From an uncultured Thermomicrobiales bacterium (lineage in GTDB: Bacteria; Chloroflexota; Chloroflexia; Thermomicrobiales; UBA6265): DNA of 10,047 nt. The stretch lies in NCBI GenBank assembly GCA_902806375.1, contig CADCWK010000052.1, positions 1 to 10,047 on the forward strand. Direction: 5' to 3'. Within the stretch, counting starts at the first letter, position 1. Each line of letters begins with the position of its first letter. The notes beneath the pieces are model-generated. The model searched no databases. It was given only the letters and a program-made list of their open reading frames with translations, and was not told the DNA's origin. Position numbers and translations under genes: made by a program. Shown in pieces: positions 1 to 6,219 of the stretch.

Positions 1-520
1 GGTTCTCCCAGTTGGCCAGCACCGCGATGTCATACGTGACCGTGTGCGTCGCCTCATCGTAGGTAGGGTTGTACAGCTCGACGACCGCGATGTCGGTGGT
101 GCCGTTGCCCGCGTCCATCAGCATCGCCGCGTTGGGCGGGTTCCCGATATCGAAGCCCAAGCCATCGAGGAAGGTGGGGGTCGGGGTGGTGAAGACCTCG
201 CGCGAGGGGCGGTCGTTGAAGGTGATCGTCTGACCCATCCCCTGCGCGAGCGTGACGGTGTGGGTCCCGATTTGGCTGGCGGACGGGGCGATACTGCCTG
301 ACTGGAATGCCTGCACGAACAGCTGCGTGGGCGGCCCGTCCGCGGCGGGAGGGGTGACCATGTCCGGCGTTGCCACGGGCGTGGCGTCCTGGGCCGCCGC
401 CATACCGACGCCGGTCATGGCGGCGGCCCCAGCGGCGAGCCCGGTGCCAAACGCGGCCCGGCGGGACAGTCGGCGCTCACTGAAGCGCTGGGAGATCTGG
501 TCGAAGAGCCGTGAATCCAA
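1..520 (-). CDS. Tat-exported protein of unknown function (3' end outside window)
   Basis: An open frame of 173 codons reads leftward off the window edge. The start chosen is a TTG (518-520), because GGAG lies 6 nt upstream and no better in-frame start is visible. The N-terminus is a twin-arginine signal: basic stretch SERRLSRRAAFG (residues 15-25), a small-residue Ala/Gly hydrophobic core, and a likely signal peptidase site after AAA at residue 43, giving a mature end QDATPVATP and a Pro/Thr/Ala-rich linker. The rest looks beta-rich, with FNDRPSREVF (101-110), FLDGLGF (117-123), NPPNAAM (127-133) and VVELYNP (146-152). Similar motifs occur, from memory, in unnamed exported proteins of Chloroflexota and Actinobacteria. 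I cannot assign a function. The protein acts outside the cytoplasm. A conserved promoter module lies about 260-355 bp upstream (780-875). Exported protein: confident. Role: unknown. Confidence 0.82.
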   Translation of the reverse strand, partial: MDSRLFDQISQRFSERRLSRRAAFGTGLAAGAAAMTGVGMAAAQDATPVATPDMVTPPAADGPPTQLFVQAFQSGSIAPSASQIGTHTVTLAQGMGQTITFNDRPSREVFTTPTPTFLDGLGFDIGNPPNAAMLMDAGNGTTDIAVVELYNPTYDEATHTVTYDIAVLANWEN

Positions 521-779
521 GAGGTGCTCCCTGTCTGGTGGCGGGCGTCGCGGACGGTCCGCGCTGCCGATCGAGACGTGCCGGTTCCCGGACGGATCAG
601 GGTTCAGGTCCTGCGCGGCCGGGGGTCGGGACCAGCCTGGGGACGACGTCAACGCGTATCAGCCGAATGCGTCTCCCCGCAAGACGCGTTGAACCAGTGG
701 TTCCGGCATGGTCAGACGACTACCCGGCCCCATTGCGGGATGGATATTCCCCGATGATCGCTGGGTCGTTCCTGTCTCC
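521..779 (-). other. Long untranslated leader of the Tat-protein gene
   Basis: Between the candidate promoter at 780-875 and the TTG start at 520 lie about 250 nt with no supported gene. The only minus-strand start codons give very short frames, for example a 24-codon frame from an ATG near 730 without a good ribosome binding site. A 6-bp hairpin with a 7-nt loop (GCGTCT / AGACGC, 669-687) sits in the middle. If the promoter is real, the mRNA has a leader of about 250 nt, which leaves room for post-transcriptional control. I recognise no riboswitch fold. The overlapping plus-strand frames look like chance frames in GC-rich DNA. Confidence 0.35.
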
Positions 780-875
780 ACGATAGGGAGGGCGAAGGCG
801 GCGAGCAATGCGTGGAGTACCCGGTTCTAGCGGTACCGGGGTACTCATTTCGTCAGGTAGGTACCGCGCGCCGCC
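780..875 (-). promoter_or_regulatory. Conserved activator-type promoter module, copy A
   Basis: Read on the minus strand, this site has a distal half-site TGAGTACCCCGG (836-847), a proximal half-site with GAACCGGGTACT (816-827), a -35-like TTGCTC (803-808), a 17-nt spacer and a -10-like TATCGT (780-785). The GTAC cores are centred 24 bp apart and form an inverted repeat, GAGTACCCGG (815-824) against CCGGGGTACTC (836-846). The proximal half-site ends 7 nt upstream of the -35. The same layout recurs at 3009-3104 in front of the pentapeptide gene; 836-875 matches 3065-3104 at 33 of 40 positions. The poor -35 with an upstream dyad suggests a promoter that needs an activator. It would drive the leftward Tat-protein gene. 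The assignment as a promoter is inferred; the repeat itself is visible. Confidence 0.6.
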
Positions 876-1034
876 ACAGCGCCCGTTCGGCCATCTCGAT
901 CAGACGCCGCGTCGACGAAGGGGAAACACATTGGCCATAGGCCGCGTGCGATCCGGCCGGACCGGGCGTCCGACACAGGAGCTGTCATTCCGAACCGGTA
1001 TGTGCGCATCCCGGAGTGTCCGCGCGAGGCATGG
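876..1034. other. Intergenic stretch without recognised features
   Basis: This is the 3' flank of the MauE-thioredoxin gene. I see no good terminator here, only a 4-bp GGCC-TAT-GGCC hairpin near 933-943 without a following T-run. No gene is supported on either strand. Confidence 0.4.
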
Positions 1035-2117
1035 TCATGCGACCGAGGCACCCCGGTGACTGACGATGCCCTGGAACAACTCGCGGATGTGGGTGGATCC
1101 CCAGGCCGTCGGGGCTCCGATCGTGCCGTCCTCGAGGACCAGGACGGCCGAGGGGGTACCAGCCAGGTTGTAGGCCCGGCTGACCGCCTGGTCGGCGTCC
1201 ATGACGACGAGTCCTGGACCATGTGCTGCTGCGCTGTCCCTGTTCGCCGCCATATCGCCACGAGCAACGACCGCGACGGTCAAGTCATTCGCGTACTGGC
1301 GCTCCCACTGAGCGACCTCTGGCAAAAGCGCGTGGCAGGGGGCACAGTCAGGATCCGAGAAGACGAGCACCAGCGGCTTCCCGATAGCTTGCAGTGTCCC
1401 GAGCGAGACGACTCCCCCGTGAGCCTGGCTCAACTGAAAGGGTGGGGCGGGCACACCGACTGGTAATCCCGCTGGATGCGCCTTTTCCCGCCGCTCACGC
1501 TCGGACGGGATCGCCATCGGTCCGGCCGTCGCCTCGCCAATGCTGAGTCGCTGTTCCAGCGCGTCGATTCTGAGGAGCAGTTGACCGTTGCGACGGAGCA
1601 GGAGGACGATGAGCCCAGCTCCGGACAGCACAGTCCCGACGGCGAACGAGCCGGCGATCATGGCAAGCCATCCCGGGCCCGTGGCGTCCAGCCATCCGAG
1701 GACCGGTGCTCCGGCCCCGTCCTGTCCCGCCACCGCGATGAATAGCGCGACTCCAGCGAAGATCCCGTTGCGGACGAGCGTCCACACCCCGATGGGTTCG
1801 GAGTGAAACTGTCCGAAGCAGTGACAGTCCGTCCGATTTCCCCGGGCGAGGTTGTAGCCAATACCACCGAGGAAGGCCAGCATCAACAGGCCACCGGCCA
1901 CCCCCGCGGCCCATGCCGTGGCGACCGGCAGCAGGAACAGACCGATAGTCAGCTCGACGACCGGTAATCCGATCCCGGCCGGCCGGGCGAACCACCCGGG
2001 CAGGCCGAAGTTCCGGACGGCCTGCTGGCTCCCGGCAACGTCGAGGAACTTGCCGATGGCGGCGACGATGAAGACGGCCGCGAGCGCGAGGCGTGCGAGG
2101 AGCAGGAGGGTATCCAC
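1035..2117 (-). CDS. MauE/DoxX-like membrane protein fused to TlpA-like thioredoxin
   Basis: The 360-residue protein starts at a GTG (2115-2117) preceded by GAGAGAAGG. Residues 1-131 form a four-helix membrane domain (about 4-21, 48-66, 68-92, 112-131) with the MauE-type cysteine motif CHCFG (98-102). A fifth membrane helix lies at about 150-174, then a charged linker (175-215). A thioredoxin-fold domain follows, with active site SDPDCAPC (254-261) and the cis-proline loop GTPSAVL (320-326). MauE and MauD act together in methylamine dehydrogenase maturation, and this MauE plus MauD/TlpA order in one chain suggests an electron relay between membrane cysteines and an extracytoplasmic CxxC. That implies thiol reduction or disulfide formation outside the membrane. 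No methylamine dehydrogenase genes are in the window, so a general redox role is likelier. It lies 247 bp downstream of the pentapeptide gene on the same strand. The family is confident, the partner unknown. Confidence 0.9.
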   Translation of the reverse strand: MDTLLLLARLALAAVFIVAAIGKFLDVAGSQQAVRNFGLPGWFARPAGIGLPVVELTIGLFLLPVATAWAAGVAGGLLMLAFLGGIGYNLARGNRTDCHCFGQFHSEPIGVWTLVRNGIFAGVALFIAVAGQDGAGAPVLGWLDATGPGWLAMIAGSFAVGTVLSGAGLIVLLLRRNGQLLLRIDALEQRLSIGEATAGPMAIPSERERREKAHPAGLPVGVPAPPFQLSQAHGGVVSLGTLQAIGKPLVLVFSDPDCAPCHALLPEVAQWERQYANDLTVAVVARGDMAANRDSAAAHGPGLVVMDADQAVSRAYNLAGTPSAVLVLEDGTIGAPTAWGSTHIRELFQGIVSHRGASVA

Positions 2118-2364
2118 GAGACCTTCTCTCTGAGGTGACTGGCAAGCTGATAGTCTCGAGCCGCCGCTGGCGCTAGACGGGGTGGGTCCTCGTGGCGGCG
2201 GGATGGGAACCGGTTGACCGCATCGACGACCGACGAGATGGCATCGGTCGATTCCTTCCCTTCATCAAGCCACGGTGGGCTAGTCCAGGCCGCGCGCCGG
2301 TCGCGGACCTACGGCGATCCTCCGTGGTCCCCTTCCGTCGCCACGGGACGTTGCTATTGCAGGG

Positions 2365-2610
2365 TCAGGTGCCCCGGGCACGTCCCCGGATGGCGTAGCC
2401 GTTGTCCCAGGTCTCGGCCCTGGTCCCGTCCGGGCAGACGGCGCCCAGGAGCTTGGCCTGGACGAGGGTGGCGCCGTCCAGCAACCCGCCCTGGAGACTG
2501 GCCCCGGTCAGGTTGGCCTCGATCAGGTTGGCCTCGATCAGGTTGGCCTGCTGCAGATCGACGCGAATCAGATTCGCCTGGTCCAGGTTGGGGCCACTCA
2601 GGTTCGTCAC
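2365..2610 (-). CDS. Pentapeptide-repeat protein, C-terminal part (frameshifted from upstream frame)
   Basis: The 81-residue frame opens at a GTG (2608-2610) that overlaps the TGA of the upstream frame by 3 nt. It is pure pentapeptide repeat from its first residues: NLSGP, NLDQA, NLIRV, DLQQA, NLIEA twice, NLTGA, SLQGG, LLDGA, TLVQA, KLLGA. It ends in VCPDGTRAETWDNGYAIRG, close to the CPDGT...NG tail often seen in secreted pentapeptide proteins, but without the usual second cysteine. Such repeats fold as a right-handed quadrilateral beta-helix. On its own this piece has no signal peptide and no clear ribosome binding site. Joining it to the upstream frame with a -1 shift keeps the five-residue register exactly. 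I therefore read it as the second half of one broken or frameshifted gene; a translationally coupled separate gene is the less likely alternative. Confidence 0.65.
   Translation of the reverse strand: MTNLSGPNLDQANLIRVDLQQANLIEANLIEANLTGASLQGGLLDGATLVQAKLLGAVCPDGTRAETWDNGYAIRGRARGT
2506..2550 (-). repeat. Three tandem 15-bp units inside the pentapeptide gene
   Basis: Three adjacent 15-bp units (2506-2520, 2521-2535, 2536-2550) read GATCAGGTTGGCCTC on the plus strand with one mismatch each in the first and third copies. They encode successive five-residue repeats (NLIEA, NLIEA, NLTGA). Near-identity at codon level suggests recent duplication of one repeat unit. Confidence 0.8.
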
Positions 2611-2909
2611 TCCATCGTGGCCCGGTCGAGATTCGCGCCGTTCGGGTTGGCGCCGGGAAAGCGGGTGTCGACGAGGTTGGTCTGGGACAAGTCGGCTCCG
2701 GTCAGGTCGAGATAGATGAGCTCACAGCCGTCGAGTTGGACCGAGGCGAGTGACGGGCCTTGGCCCGCGATGTACGACCGGGCGATCTCACAGCCGGACG
2801 GGGTGGTCTGCGCCCGCGGTGGGGCGGCCGGGGCCGTCGTCGGCCGCGCAATGAGCAGCAGCGTCGTCGCCAGGGCCACCATGGTGAGGCGTCCGTAGGA
2901 TGGACCCAT
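2607..2909 (-). CDS. Exported pentapeptide-repeat protein, N-terminal part
   Basis: The chosen start is the ATG at 2907-2909, with GGGAGAG six nt upstream. An in-frame start further out at 2954 would add 15 residues with no such signal. The frame gives 100 residues: a Sec-type signal peptide (MGPSYGRLTM, then VALATTLLLIA, cleavage probably near APA), a short cysteine-containing region (SGCEIARSYIAGQ), then pentapeptide repeats QLDGC, ELIYL, DLTGA, DLSQT, NLVDT, RFPGA, NPNGA, NLDRA, TME and a TGA stop. The next frame continues the repeats without losing phase, so the intact protein would be about 181 residues with 20 repeats, or five beta-helix coils. It should act outside the membrane; the specific function is unknown. 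Promoter copy B lies upstream, with a leader of roughly 90 nt. The gene follows the LuxR-type regulator gene on the same strand. Confidence 0.72.
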   Translation of the reverse strand: MGPSYGRLTMVALATTLLLIARPTTAPAAPPRAQTTPSGCEIARSYIAGQGPSLASVQLDGCELIYLDLTGADLSQTNLVDTRFPGANPNGANLDRATME

Positions 2910-3008
2910 GAGGGACTCTCCCTGATCTGGCTGATGGTTCGGATGACGCCGCACGGTTGCCGATGCCCCGGCGGCCCTCGACGGACCGCGGGGCCGGGGA
3001 ACACGGTC

Positions 3009-3104
3009 ACGATAGGGGAGCCAGATCGGTGAGGTAACCCCCGGCAGTACTCAGTTCCACCGAGCCGGGGTACTCATTTCGCCGGGCCGGGATCGCGCGA
3101 CGCC
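3009..3104 (-). promoter_or_regulatory. Conserved activator-type promoter module, copy B
   Basis: Read on the minus strand, this site has a distal half-site TGAGTACCCCGG (3065-3076), a proximal half-site GAACTGAGTACT (3046-3057), a -35-like TTACCT (3032-3037), a 17-nt spacer and a -10-like TATCGT (3009-3014). The GTAC cores are centred 23 bp apart, and the proximal half-site ends 8 nt upstream of the -35. The order and distances match copy A at 780-875 almost exactly. It lies between the end of the LuxR-type regulator gene and the pentapeptide gene, which it would drive. The regulator encoded immediately upstream is the natural candidate to bind it, but that link is inferred. Confidence 0.62.
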
Positions 3105-3155
3105 GGTGGTCCGTGACCCGGAGGAGACGGAACGCGGTCGCGGCTACCGCTGGGG

Positions 3156-5597
3156 TCAGGCGGTCAGGTCCGACGCCGGCGCATCCAGGCCCGCGGCTTG
3201 GCTGGCGGCGGCACGGGTGCGGACACCGAGTTTGGCCAGGATGTGGGAGACGTGGTTCTCGACCGTGCGGACGCTCAGGAAGAGTGTCGCGGCGATGGTG
3301 GCGTCGGTCTGGCCGGCGGCGAGCAGGTTCAGGATCTCCGTCTCGCGCCGGGTCAGGGACGCACCGCGCAACGGTCCGTCGGCAAGACGCCCGACGGCCG
3401 CGACAGTGGGGACCGGGAACGGCTCAATGGCAGCTTCGAGCGCCTGCGCCGGTCCCATGCTCCGGCCACTCGCCCAAGCCGCCGTGAATGCCGCCTCGAC
3501 AAGGGCGGCGCGGGCAGTGGTCAGGGCCCGCTCATGGGACACCTCGTTCACGCCCACCCGGAAGCGCAGCCCCATCCGCTCGCGCAGGGCATCGGCCGCT
3601 CCCAGGAGCTGGGCGCCACGTTCCGCCTGCCCGACGGCGATTGCGACGATCCCCACGGACTCGATCACGTCCGTGACCTCGCGCGTCCCGGGCCGTTCCC
3701 AGCCCAGGCCGAGGGCCTCCCGGTACAACGCCAGCGCCCGCGTGTGATTGGCCCGGTCATGGGCCAGATCACCGAGGTCACCCAGCGCCATGATCGTCCC
3801 AGCGGTGTACGCCGCGTGGCGCATCCGGCCAAGCGCCTCCGTGACGCGCTCCTCGGCGAGGGCGAGATCGCCGAGCGTCCGGGCGGTGACGGCGAGATTG
3901 ATCAATGCCCATCCGCCCATGATCGCGGCGAGGCGTGGATTGGGCACAGTCCGAGACACGGTGAGGCACTCCTCCAGGAGAACCGTGCTCTGGGCGATGT
4001 CGCCTTGCGCGGTCGCCACTGCACCGAGCCGGATCAGGGCGCGGGCCGCGTTGAACGGGTCACTCTGGTCCCGGCACCCGGCCAGCCCAGCGGTGAGGCT
4101 GGTCTTCGCCTCCTCCAGCATCCCCAGGTAGAGGGTCACGCCACCGAGGGAGACGAGGATCCTAGCTTGGACACCTGCCCTGGCGTCGAGTGCCAGGGCA
4201 CGCTCCAGCCAGACCCGCCCCTCCTGATAGTGGCCGAGGCTGATCCAGAAGTGACCCAGCGCGGCCGCGAGCCGCAAGAGTGATCCGACATCTCCCGCCT
4301 CCTCGAACCAAGCCAATGCGGCCCGCATGTTGGCATGCTCCGTTTCCAGCAAGGCCAGCACCCACTCGTCGCCGGAAAGCAGGTTCCCGAATTCGTGTCG
4401 CTCGGCGAAAGCCAGGAACCAGGCAGCGTGGGTCCGCCGGGTCGTGGCTGCCTCCCCGACCGTATCGAGACGCTCCAGGGCGTACTCGCGGATCGTCTCC
4501 AGCATCCGGTAGCGCGCTGAGCCACCGGCGGCGATCTCGAGGTGCAGCAGACTGGCGTCGATTAGCGTGCCCAGGCCGTCGAAGACATCAAACGTGTCGA
4601 GCAGCCTGTCGCCCCCTCCTTGCTCCTCTCGTCCCCAGTTCGCCACCTGCTCAGCAGCTTCCAGGGAGAAGCCGCCCGTGAAGACGGCCAGGCGATGGAG
4701 GAGGAGTTGTACCCCTGGCGCGAGCAGGTCGTGGCTCCAGGCGATCGCATTCCGCATCGTTTGCAGGCGGCTCGGCCGGTCGCGGGAGCCGCCGGTGAGC
4801 AGGGGGAGCCGCTGGCCGAGACGGTCGAGCAGTTCGGGCAACGCCAAGTGGCGGACGCGCGGCGCGACCAACTCGATGGCGAGCGGGAGGCCGTCCAGCC
4901 GGCGGCAGATCTCCGCAACTCGTGGGGCGCTGGAATCGGACAGGACGAAGGTCCCATCGACGGCCTGGGCACGCTCGACGAAGAGCTGGATCGCCGAGGA
5001 CTGGGCCAGGTCGTCGAGCGAGCGGGACGACTGTGGGTCTGGCAATGTCAGCGGCGGGATCGCCAGCGCGTGCTCACCCGTCACGCGGAGCAGGACCCGG
5101 CTGGTGACCAGGATCGTCAGGTGCGGGCAGTTCGCCAGCAGCCCGGTCAGGACCGGCGCGGCGGCGAGGACGTGCTCGAAGTTGTCCACCACGAGCAGCA
5201 TGTTCGACGCTTGGAGAGCCGATGTCATGGCATCGTGCATCGCGCCGCTGCCAGTGGGCTGGACGTTGACGGTCTGCGCGATCGTCGCGGCCACAAGGCT
5301 GGGGTGGCGGACGGACTCCAGCGGGACGAAGCGGACCCCGTCGGTGAAGGTCTCGGCCAAATCGACGGCGAGCTGGAGGGCCAAGCGTGTCTTGCCGATC
5401 CCGCCTGGGCCGGTGAGGGTCAGGAGGCGAACGCTGGGCCGGCCGATCAACTCCCGGGCTAGCGACAGCTCCCGGTCGCGACCGATGAGGGAAGTCAATG
5501 AGTGGGGGAGATCGGTCGCTCCGGCTGGGAGCGAGGCGAACGCGGGGTGCCGGGCCTGCTCCGATCCGGAGCGACCAATGGTTGGGGCTTGGGCCAT
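3156..5597 (-). CDS. MalT-like STAND ATPase / TPR / LuxR-type transcription regulator
   Basis: This is a large one-component regulator of 813 residues from the ATG at 5595-5597 (MAQAPTIGRSG). In-frame starts further out at 5618, 5642 and a TTG at 5666 are possible; none has a good ribosome site, and AAGGA lies about 13 nt before the chosen ATG. It begins with LPHSLTSLIGRDREL, the usual entry to this ATPase family. Walker A is GPGGIGKT (63-70) and Walker B is LLVVDNFEH (134-142). A helical TPR-like region fills about 350-700. A C-terminal LuxR helix-turn-helix spans about 748-800 (LTRRETEILNLLAAG, then VRTVENHVSHILAKLG). There is no receiver domain. STAND regulators bind ATP and an inducer, oligomerise and activate promoters; the inducer here is unknown. 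The gene is divergent from the manganese catalase and is followed by promoter copy B. Confidence 0.93.
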   Translation of the reverse strand: MAQAPTIGRSGSEQARHPAFASLPAGATDLPHSLTSLIGRDRELSLARELIGRPSVRLLTLTGPGGIGKTRLALQLAVDLAETFTDGVRFVPLESVRHPSLVAATIAQTVNVQPTGSGAMHDAMTSALQASNMLLVVDNFEHVLAAAPVLTGLLANCPHLTILVTSRVLLRVTGEHALAIPPLTLPDPQSSRSLDDLAQSSAIQLFVERAQAVDGTFVLSDSSAPRVAEICRRLDGLPLAIELVAPRVRHLALPELLDRLGQRLPLLTGGSRDRPSRLQTMRNAIAWSHDLLAPGVQLLLHRLAVFTGGFSLEAAEQVANWGREEQGGGDRLLDTFDVFDGLGTLIDASLLHLEIAAGGSARYRMLETIREYALERLDTVGEAATTRRTHAAWFLAFAERHEFGNLLSGDEWVLALLETEHANMRAALAWFEEAGDVGSLLRLAAALGHFWISLGHYQEGRVWLERALALDARAGVQARILVSLGGVTLYLGMLEEAKTSLTAGLAGCRDQSDPFNAARALIRLGAVATAQGDIAQSTVLLEECLTVSRTVPNPRLAAIMGGWALINLAVTARTLGDLALAEERVTEALGRMRHAAYTAGTIMALGDLGDLAHDRANHTRALALYREALGLGWERPGTREVTDVIESVGIVAIAVGQAERGAQLLGAADALRERMGLRFRVGVNEVSHERALTTARAALVEAAFTAAWASGRSMGPAQALEAAIEPFPVPTVAAVGRLADGPLRGASLTRRETEILNLLAAGQTDATIAATLFLSVRTVENHVSHILAKLGVRTRAAASQAAGLDAPASDLTA

Positions 5598-6219
5598 TTG
5601 GCGGCAACCGTCCTTCATGAGGTAAGTTTTAATGGCTATCATGGGGGAGCGACGGTGTGGCGTCAATCCGGCTCTGACGAATCAGGACGGTCGGGTAGCA
5701 CCGAGTGATTTAACCCACGATCAACCGTACCAGCCGCGAAGATAACCACGCTGAGAATGAGGCTACTGGGATACGTTTTTCCTGAATGATAACTCTATCG
5801 GCTTCCACGGCTAACTAGCAAGCATCACTCGTGAAACGCATCATCAACGGTGCAGAGACGGTCTTTCTCTGTCCAGTACTTGCTGATGAACTGGGGACAC
5901 GACCCGCTCAAGAAGTAGCCCGAACCTGCCACCGCCCCGTTCGGGAGGGCATGAATCAACTGGTCATCGCAGCCAGCGACCACGTGGTCGCTGGCTGCTG
6001 CGATCGGCGCCTCTCCAAAAACAGTGAATCAAACTGACTGTCAAATTAGTTGGCATGTCGGATGCATCTGTTGTCGGCATGGGCCTGACCCGGTGGTACG
6101 GGTCCCGCCGACCGGGCATCCGGAACGGCGCTACCGACCGGACGGATACCAGCGGCCGAACCATCGACCGCATCCGAGTCGTAACCCGAGGCATCACCGC
6201 CCGCAGGAGACGAAGATCC
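5598..6219. other. Divergent intergenic region, no supported gene
   Basis: This 622-bp region separates the leftward regulator gene from the rightward catalase gene. Its left two thirds (to about 6060) is visibly richer in A and T than the coding DNA, as expected for promoters in a GC-rich genome. On the minus strand a TTGACG (5661-5666) lies 18-19 nt from an ATGATAG stretch near 5640, a weak candidate promoter for the regulator gene. A TTGACA (6039-6044, minus) has no good -10. I found no convincing promoter for the catalase. A frame of 68 codons (5831-6037, plus) has no ribosome site and spans the palindrome at 5966-6004, so it is not called. Confidence 0.5.
5966..6004. repeat. Long palindrome / hairpin
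   Basis: Positions 5970-5997 form a perfect 28-bp palindrome centred on CACGTG (14-nt arms CAGCCAGCGACCAC and GTGGTCGCTGGCTG, no spacer). The pairing extends outward by ATCG (5966-5969) with CGAT (6001-6004) across a 3-nt CTG bulge, so 18 bp can pair. No T-run follows on either strand, so it does not look like an intrinsic terminator. It could be a dyad operator or an RNA hairpin in a leader. The role is unknown. Confidence 0.75.

Noticed and set aside
815..846. The GAGTACCCGG / CCGGGGTACTC inverted repeat read as a terminator
   Set aside because: It has an 11-nt loop and no T-run. The second copy at 3046-3076 keeps the half-sites and their spacing but not the full stem pairing, which fits protein binding rather than termination.
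3198..4283. A 361-codon open frame on the plus strand opposite the LuxR-type regulator
   Set aside because: It has no domain signature and lies antisense to a well-supported regulator gene.
5875..5880. A lone AGTACT in the divergent region as a third copy of the two-box site
   Set aside because: No second box was found at 23-24 bp on either side and no matching -35/-10 layout follows.
5831..6037. A 68-codon plus-strand frame (MKRIINGAETV...) in the divergent region
   Set aside because: It starts at GTG without a ribosome site, shows no recognisable similarity, and includes the palindrome at 5966-6004.
6039..6044. A consensus TTGACA on the minus strand as promoter of the regulator gene
   Set aside because: At 17-18 nt spacing the sequence is TTTTTG or TTTTGG, a poor -10, and it lies more than 400 bp from the regulator start.
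6055..6219. A 55-residue N-terminal extension of the manganese catalase
   Set aside because: The extension is Arg-rich and lacks a ribosome site, while the conserved family N-terminus begins at 6220 behind AGGAG.
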